Below are positions 16,897 to 19,887 of a stretch of 19,887 bases of DNA, one piece after another. The DNA is taken from contig JAVXFZ010000047.1 of assembly GCA_036657595.1 (NCBI GenBank), forward strand, positions 1 through 19,887. The letters are read 5' to 3'. The stretch's first letter is position 1; each line of letters starts with the position of its first letter. The notes below the pieces were generated by a model, which saw only the letters and a program-made list of their open reading frames with translations, was not told the DNA's origin and did not search any database. The translations under genes were made by a program, and so were the position numbers. This DNA comes from Odoribacter sp036657595. Its GTDB lineage: Bacteria; Bacteroidota; Bacteroidia; Bacteroidales; Marinifilaceae.

Positions 16897-17140
16897 ATGG
16901 ATTTGAATAATTACCTGAAAGGACCTTCGTTTCCCAACGGAGGTTCGTTTTTAGAGTCTGGATGGAATGTGAAAAAAAGATTTCGGGCAGACGTGCAAGC
17001 GTATCGGCGAATTAGCGGCTGAACGGGAAAAAGAGCTGAAGGCCTTGTCAAACGTGAGCCGGGAATTTGTGGAAACGGAGATGATGCGCATCAAGGCGGA
17101 TGTGGTATGCAGTTATATGGCCCTTACTCGGGTCTTTTAA
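16897..17140 (+). pseudogene. Frameshifted 5' remnant of the second TlpA-like gene
   Basis: Protein-like sequence in two frames precedes the intact thioredoxin-domain frame. From ATG 16897 one frame reads MDLNNYLKGPSFPNGG up to the A7 tract at 16972-16978. The next frame then continues with AAEREKELKALSNVSREF and VETEMMRIKADVVCSYM until TAA at 17138-17140. That wording is typical of the helical linker of Bacteroidetes TlpA lipoproteins. Removing one A from A7 and adding one T to TTTT (17135-17138) would give one continuous 336-aa frame through to 17907. Even when repaired, it lacks a signal peptide and the DUF4369-type N-terminus, so the gene also appears truncated at its 5' end. Confidence 0.7.
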
Positions 17141-17907
17141 GAACTTGCCCGCTGGAAGAACAACAAGCCAAATCCGATGAGTTTTACCGGTCCATCCGGG
17201 AGACGGTGAATCCTTTGCTGAAGGAGATCTCCGCCCAGGACAAGTATCTGGAAACCGGATCAGTGAGAGATGCGCTGTTAAGTTGCTGTGATATGGATGC
17301 GGCGGCCTTCGATTTTCTGAAGTTCCAGCGTTTGAAGGAGTTGAATGAGGCGTATATGAAGGGGGAAAGCATAGACGGGGAGCTGACCCGAGCGCTTTAT
17401 GACGAATTATATGCTTTTGGTTCCGGTTTGAAAAATGCGGATTTCAAACAGGCGTTTTTAGGACGTCTGGAGGAACGGACAAAATTAATGGAAGGACAGC
17501 CTGCCATTGATTTCGCCGTCGTAGATATGGATGGAAAGGAAGGGCGGCTGAGCGATTATAAAGGAAAAGTTTTATACGTGGATTTCTGGACCACCTGGTG
17601 CGGACCTTGTCTGGGAGAGATGCCTCATTTCAACGAGCTGAGTAAAAAGTATCCAGATATTCAGTTCATCGGGGTGTCAGTAGATAATAATACCAAAGTA
17701 TGGCTGAATAAACTGGAAGGGGATGCGGGGCACGGGAATGTCCTGGAATTGTTTTCCCCGGATCCGCTGGTCCGGACGGAATGGGATATTACGGGAATCC
17801 CGCGTTTCCTGCTGATCGATCTGGAGTTCAGGATCATTTCGGCTGTTGCTCCTTGGTCGTCCGATACGGAAGCAATCACTCCTCTGCTTGAAAAGTATAA
17901 CAAATAA
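17107..17907 (+). CDS. TlpA/AhpC-type thioredoxin-domain protein (probably the 3' part of a broken gene)
   Basis: 266-aa open frame with a complete C-terminal thioredoxin domain: GQPAIDFAVVDMDGKEGRLS, YVDFWTTWCGPC with active-site Cys165 and Cys168, and the cis-proline loop TGIPRFLLID (Pro232). Residues about 20-125 are the helical linker. There is no signal peptide or lipobox, which a periplasmic TlpA-like protein needs. The ATG at 17107 lies inside a region whose better-looking frame is a different one (see 16897-17140), so roughly the first ten residues are probably an artefact of the frame change. If made as such it would stay in the cytoplasm. I read it as the surviving 3' part of a gene originally like its upstream neighbour. 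The downstream gene begins 9 bases later. Confidence 0.72.
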   Translation: MQLYGPYSGLLRTCPLEEQQAKSDEFYRSIRETVNPLLKEISAQDKYLETGSVRDALLSCCDMDAAAFDFLKFQRLKELNEAYMKGESIDGELTRALYDELYAFGSGLKNADFKQAFLGRLEERTKLMEGQPAIDFAVVDMDGKEGRLSDYKGKVLYVDFWTTWCGPCLGEMPHFNELSKKYPDIQFIGVSVDNNTKVWLNKLEGDAGHGNVLELFSPDPLVRTEWDITGIPRFLLIDLEFRIISAVAPWSSDTEAITPLLEKYNK

Positions 17908-17916
17908 TAAAAGACA

Positions 17917-19692
17917 ATGATGGAAAGACAAATTTTTTTATGGATACTCTGTTTAACGCTGTTTATCAGTGCATCCGCAGAATCGGTGAGGAAAAGCGAT
18001 TTGAAGATTCTTTATGTAGGTCCTTCTGCTGCTGATACTGTGGCGACAGACCGGATACAATCTTTTGAAATGATGTTGAAACGGTATTTCAAGACGGTAA
18101 AGGTGGTGAAGGCTGCCGATTATACTCCGGAAATGTCAAAATACTGGGACGTCACGGTGATGGATGGGCTTCCGAAGGTTCTTGTACCGGAGATCCTGGA
18201 AAAGGATGCTAATGGTAAGGTGATCAAATATCAGAGTGCGGGATATTTGCCTGAGGATTTTGATCGTCCGATGCTTACGGTCGCTTCACTGGGTGCAGCC
18301 ATGGGAGAGCGGATCGGCTTGAAAACGGATTGGTATTGCCTTTGTCTGGATGCCGATGCCCACCATTTCCGGAAGGAACATGCTATTTTTAACGGACCGT
18401 TTCCGGTGAAAATGACGGTCAGGATGTGTCCGACCCCTACGGATGCTTATGAGTATGCCTATTTCTCAGACGGTCCTCTCCCGGATTCTATTCCGATGTG
18501 GAAAGTGCAGACTAAAGGATATATTACAGATGAGGGGTATGCGCCAGGTATGGTTGCCCGGCCCGGTGGATTTGAAGATTCACCGGAAGCAGAATATATT
18601 TCCAGCGGTGTATGTGCAAAAGATCTGGGAGCTGTTGCGATCGGGCGGCACGGTAATTTCCTGCATTGGGGATTTGTCGCTTCTCCGGCCGATATGACCG
18701 AAGAGGCTCAAGTGGTGTTGGCTAATGCCATTGTTTATATTTCCCGTTTCGCCGGACAGAAACCCATCGCCCGGAAATACAATGATCGCATTGCTACCCG
18801 TGATGATCTGAAGGAACTGAAACACCTGTCGACCCGTAAGGCATGGAAAGCATGGGGGCAGGAGGGGGAGAGCTATGAGGGTTTTGTAAAACGCTACCAG
18901 GAAGAGGCTTTTGAGCGTTTCGGGATTGATGAGCAGGCTTATGTGGAATATTATGACAGCAATAAGGATTATTTCTATGGTGGAGAAGGCATGTATAAAC
19001 TGGTCGTAGATGAGGATGTGAAAAGCCTGGGTATTCCGAACAATGATCAGAAATTATTGGATACGGCCATCGGTTTGCTGGAAAAGGGACAGGACACAGA
19101 GAAGGCCTGCCGGATACTGAACCGTTATACTTTATGTCGTTTTATAACTCCCGGGGAATGGAGAAACTGGTATGAAACCAATAAGAATCGTTTGTTTTTT
19201 ACAGAAGCAGGGGGATGGCTGTTTCTGGTCAATAGCCGGGATGAAAATGTCCTTGGTAATGATTATCACGTCCGCGATGCCCAGCCGGTAGCTCAGTTGC
19301 CTGAAACTGTTACTACAACGGATGAGGATCCGGTACAGCTATCTGTGTCTCTGTCTGATGCCGTTGACGGGAAACGGGAGGTAGTGATCCGGATCAACAT
19401 TCATCCCGGTTATCATATTTATGCCTATGTGGCTAAATCCGATCCGTATATAACGACCTCGGTAGAAGTGAACTTGCCCGAAGGATATGAGAAAGTGGGA
19501 AAATTACAAAGCCCGGCCTTCAAAACTTTTAATGCCAAGGGAACTACAATCTATGAAAAAGAGGTGGTTTTCCGTCAGCAGGTAAAAGGACAGGGGATAG
19601 GTGGGATCAGTTGTAAAGTAGGGTATCAGTGCTGTGATAATCACATTTGTATGCCATCCTCTGAAAAACAGTTTGTGGTGGAGCTTAGATAG
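17917..19692 (+). CDS. Exported protein: ThuA/glutamine-amidotransferase-like region fused to a DsbD N-terminal-like redox domain
   Basis: 591 aa. Signal peptide about 1-22 (FLWILCLTLFISASAES). Residues about 28-282 resemble a ThuA/GATase1-like fold (LKILYVGPSAADTVATDRIQ, DVTVMDGLP, HGNFLHWGFVASPADMTEEA, AIVYISRFAGQKP). A helical middle follows (about 283-440; EWRNWYETNKNRLFF). Residues about 472-591 look like the periplasmic N-terminal domain of DsbD (INIHPGYHIYAYV, then YQCCDNHICMP) with the likely redox pair Cys573 and Cys578. Cys566 and Cys572 are also close by. The membrane and thioredoxin parts of full DsbD are absent. It could pass electrons to or from the TlpA-like lipoprotein of the same operon; this is inference. 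The start is ATG 17917 or the adjacent ATG 17920. Domain assignment of the first half is less certain than the C-terminal one. Confidence 0.8.
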   Translation: MMERQIFLWILCLTLFISASAESVRKSDLKILYVGPSAADTVATDRIQSFEMMLKRYFKTVKVVKAADYTPEMSKYWDVTVMDGLPKVLVPEILEKDANGKVIKYQSAGYLPEDFDRPMLTVASLGAAMGERIGLKTDWYCLCLDADAHHFRKEHAIFNGPFPVKMTVRMCPTPTDAYEYAYFSDGPLPDSIPMWKVQTKGYITDEGYAPGMVARPGGFEDSPEAEYISSGVCAKDLGAVAIGRHGNFLHWGFVASPADMTEEAQVVLANAIVYISRFAGQKPIARKYNDRIATRDDLKELKHLSTRKAWKAWGQEGESYEGFVKRYQEEAFERFGIDEQAYVEYYDSNKDYFYGGEGMYKLVVDEDVKSLGIPNNDQKLLDTAIGLLEKGQDTEKACRILNRYTLCRFITPGEWRNWYETNKNRLFFTEAGGWLFLVNSRDENVLGNDYHVRDAQPVAQLPETVTTTDEDPVQLSVSLSDAVDGKREVVIRINIHPGYHIYAYVAKSDPYITTSVEVNLPEGYEKVGKLQSPAFKTFNAKGTTIYEKEVVFRQQVKGQGIGGISCKVGYQCCDNHICMPSSEKQFVVELR

Positions 19693-19808
19693 TGAAAGCC
19701 AGATGGAGCAAAAGGTTGCATAACCTTGTAGCCTTTGCCTATACTGACCCTGTCAGAGTATGGGATGATGGAAAAGAGCATAAACGTAAACAGTGATAAT
19801 AAACAAAA
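19693..19808. other. Trailer of locus 2
   Basis: No convincing gene. It holds a small perfect hairpin, AAGGTT-GCAT-AACCTT (19720-19735), and a second imperfect one formed by ATACTGAC (19741-19748) with GTCAGAGTAT (19753-19762). A 34-codon frame from GTG at 19692 overlaps the stop of the upstream gene but has no recognisable features. Confidence 0.4.
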
Positions 19809-19837
19809 ATGGGAGGTACTGATGCCTCTCATTTTTT
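19809..19837 (+). terminator. Intrinsic (Rho-independent) terminator of locus 2
   Basis: ATGGGAGGTA (19809-19818) pairs with TGCCTCTCAT (19823-19832; ten pairs including two G-T) around the tetraloop CTGA, followed directly by a T-run (19832-19837). It lies about 115 bases after the last stop codon and is the only classic terminator in the window. This supports a single operon ending with the DsbD-like gene. Confidence 0.85.
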
Positions 19838-19887
19838 AACTTGATTTTATTTTCGCTTTATTTTCGTGTTTTGTGTAATAAGAATTA

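Noticed and set aside
19692..19796. 34-codon frame starting at GTG overlapping the last stop codon
   Set aside because: No recognisable motif, overlaps the upstream stop, and contains hairpin-forming sequence; probably untranslated trailer.

Overview
The window looks like chromosomal DNA of a gut-type Bacteroidales bacterium. The evidence is two complete sets of FecI-type ECF sigma factor, FecR-type anti-sigma factor, SusC/RagA outer-membrane receptor with an N-terminal STN signalling domain, and SusD/RagB lipoprotein. Shine-Dalgarno sequences are weak or absent, and one good Bacteroidetes-type promoter (TTTG / TAnnTTTG) is present. The receptor wording (TGYQ..KRER.TGS and TGYQ..SRER.TGS) and the associated TlpA and DsbD-like genes suggest something near Odoribacter or Butyricimonas, but that is an impression, not a determination. 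All protein genes are on the + strand.

Layout. (1) 1-140: the 3' two thirds of a tRNA-Val(UAC), then a perfect 27-bp palindrome. (2) 141-8430, locus 1: ECF sigma, a 289-bp spacer carrying a 17-bp inverted-repeat pair, FecR, SusC, SusD, and an M43-metalloprotease-like surface lipoprotein whose zinc-binding and catalytic residues have all been replaced. (3) 8431-8890: a 460-bp gene-free region with a second 27-bp inverted repeat, a possible decayed insertion-sequence end, and the promoter of locus 2. (4) 8891-19692, locus 2: ECF sigma with a non-ATG start, FecR, SusC, SusD, a TlpA-like thioredoxin lipoprotein, a second and broken TlpA-like gene, and a large exported protein ending in a DsbD N-terminal-like domain with a redox cysteine pair. 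(5) 19693-19887: trailer with an intrinsic terminator.

How the genes should work together (family knowledge plus inference): ligand binding to each SusC/SusD pair at the cell surface is reported by the STN domain to the FecR-like protein in the inner membrane. FecR then releases or activates its cognate sigma factor, which transcribes the transport operon. No glycoside hydrolase, polysaccharide lyase or sulfatase is present, so neither locus looks like a polysaccharide utilisation locus. The companions are a protease-fold lipoprotein in locus 1 and periplasmic thiol-redox proteins in locus 2. This fits uptake of peptides, proteins or thiol/metal-containing ligands better, as in RagAB, but the substrates cannot be read from the sequence.

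The most notable points are the pseudo-protease of locus 1, the two compensating homopolymer slips in the second TlpA-like gene, the fused ThuA-like/DsbD-like protein, and several long perfect or near-perfect inverted repeats in the intergenic regions.
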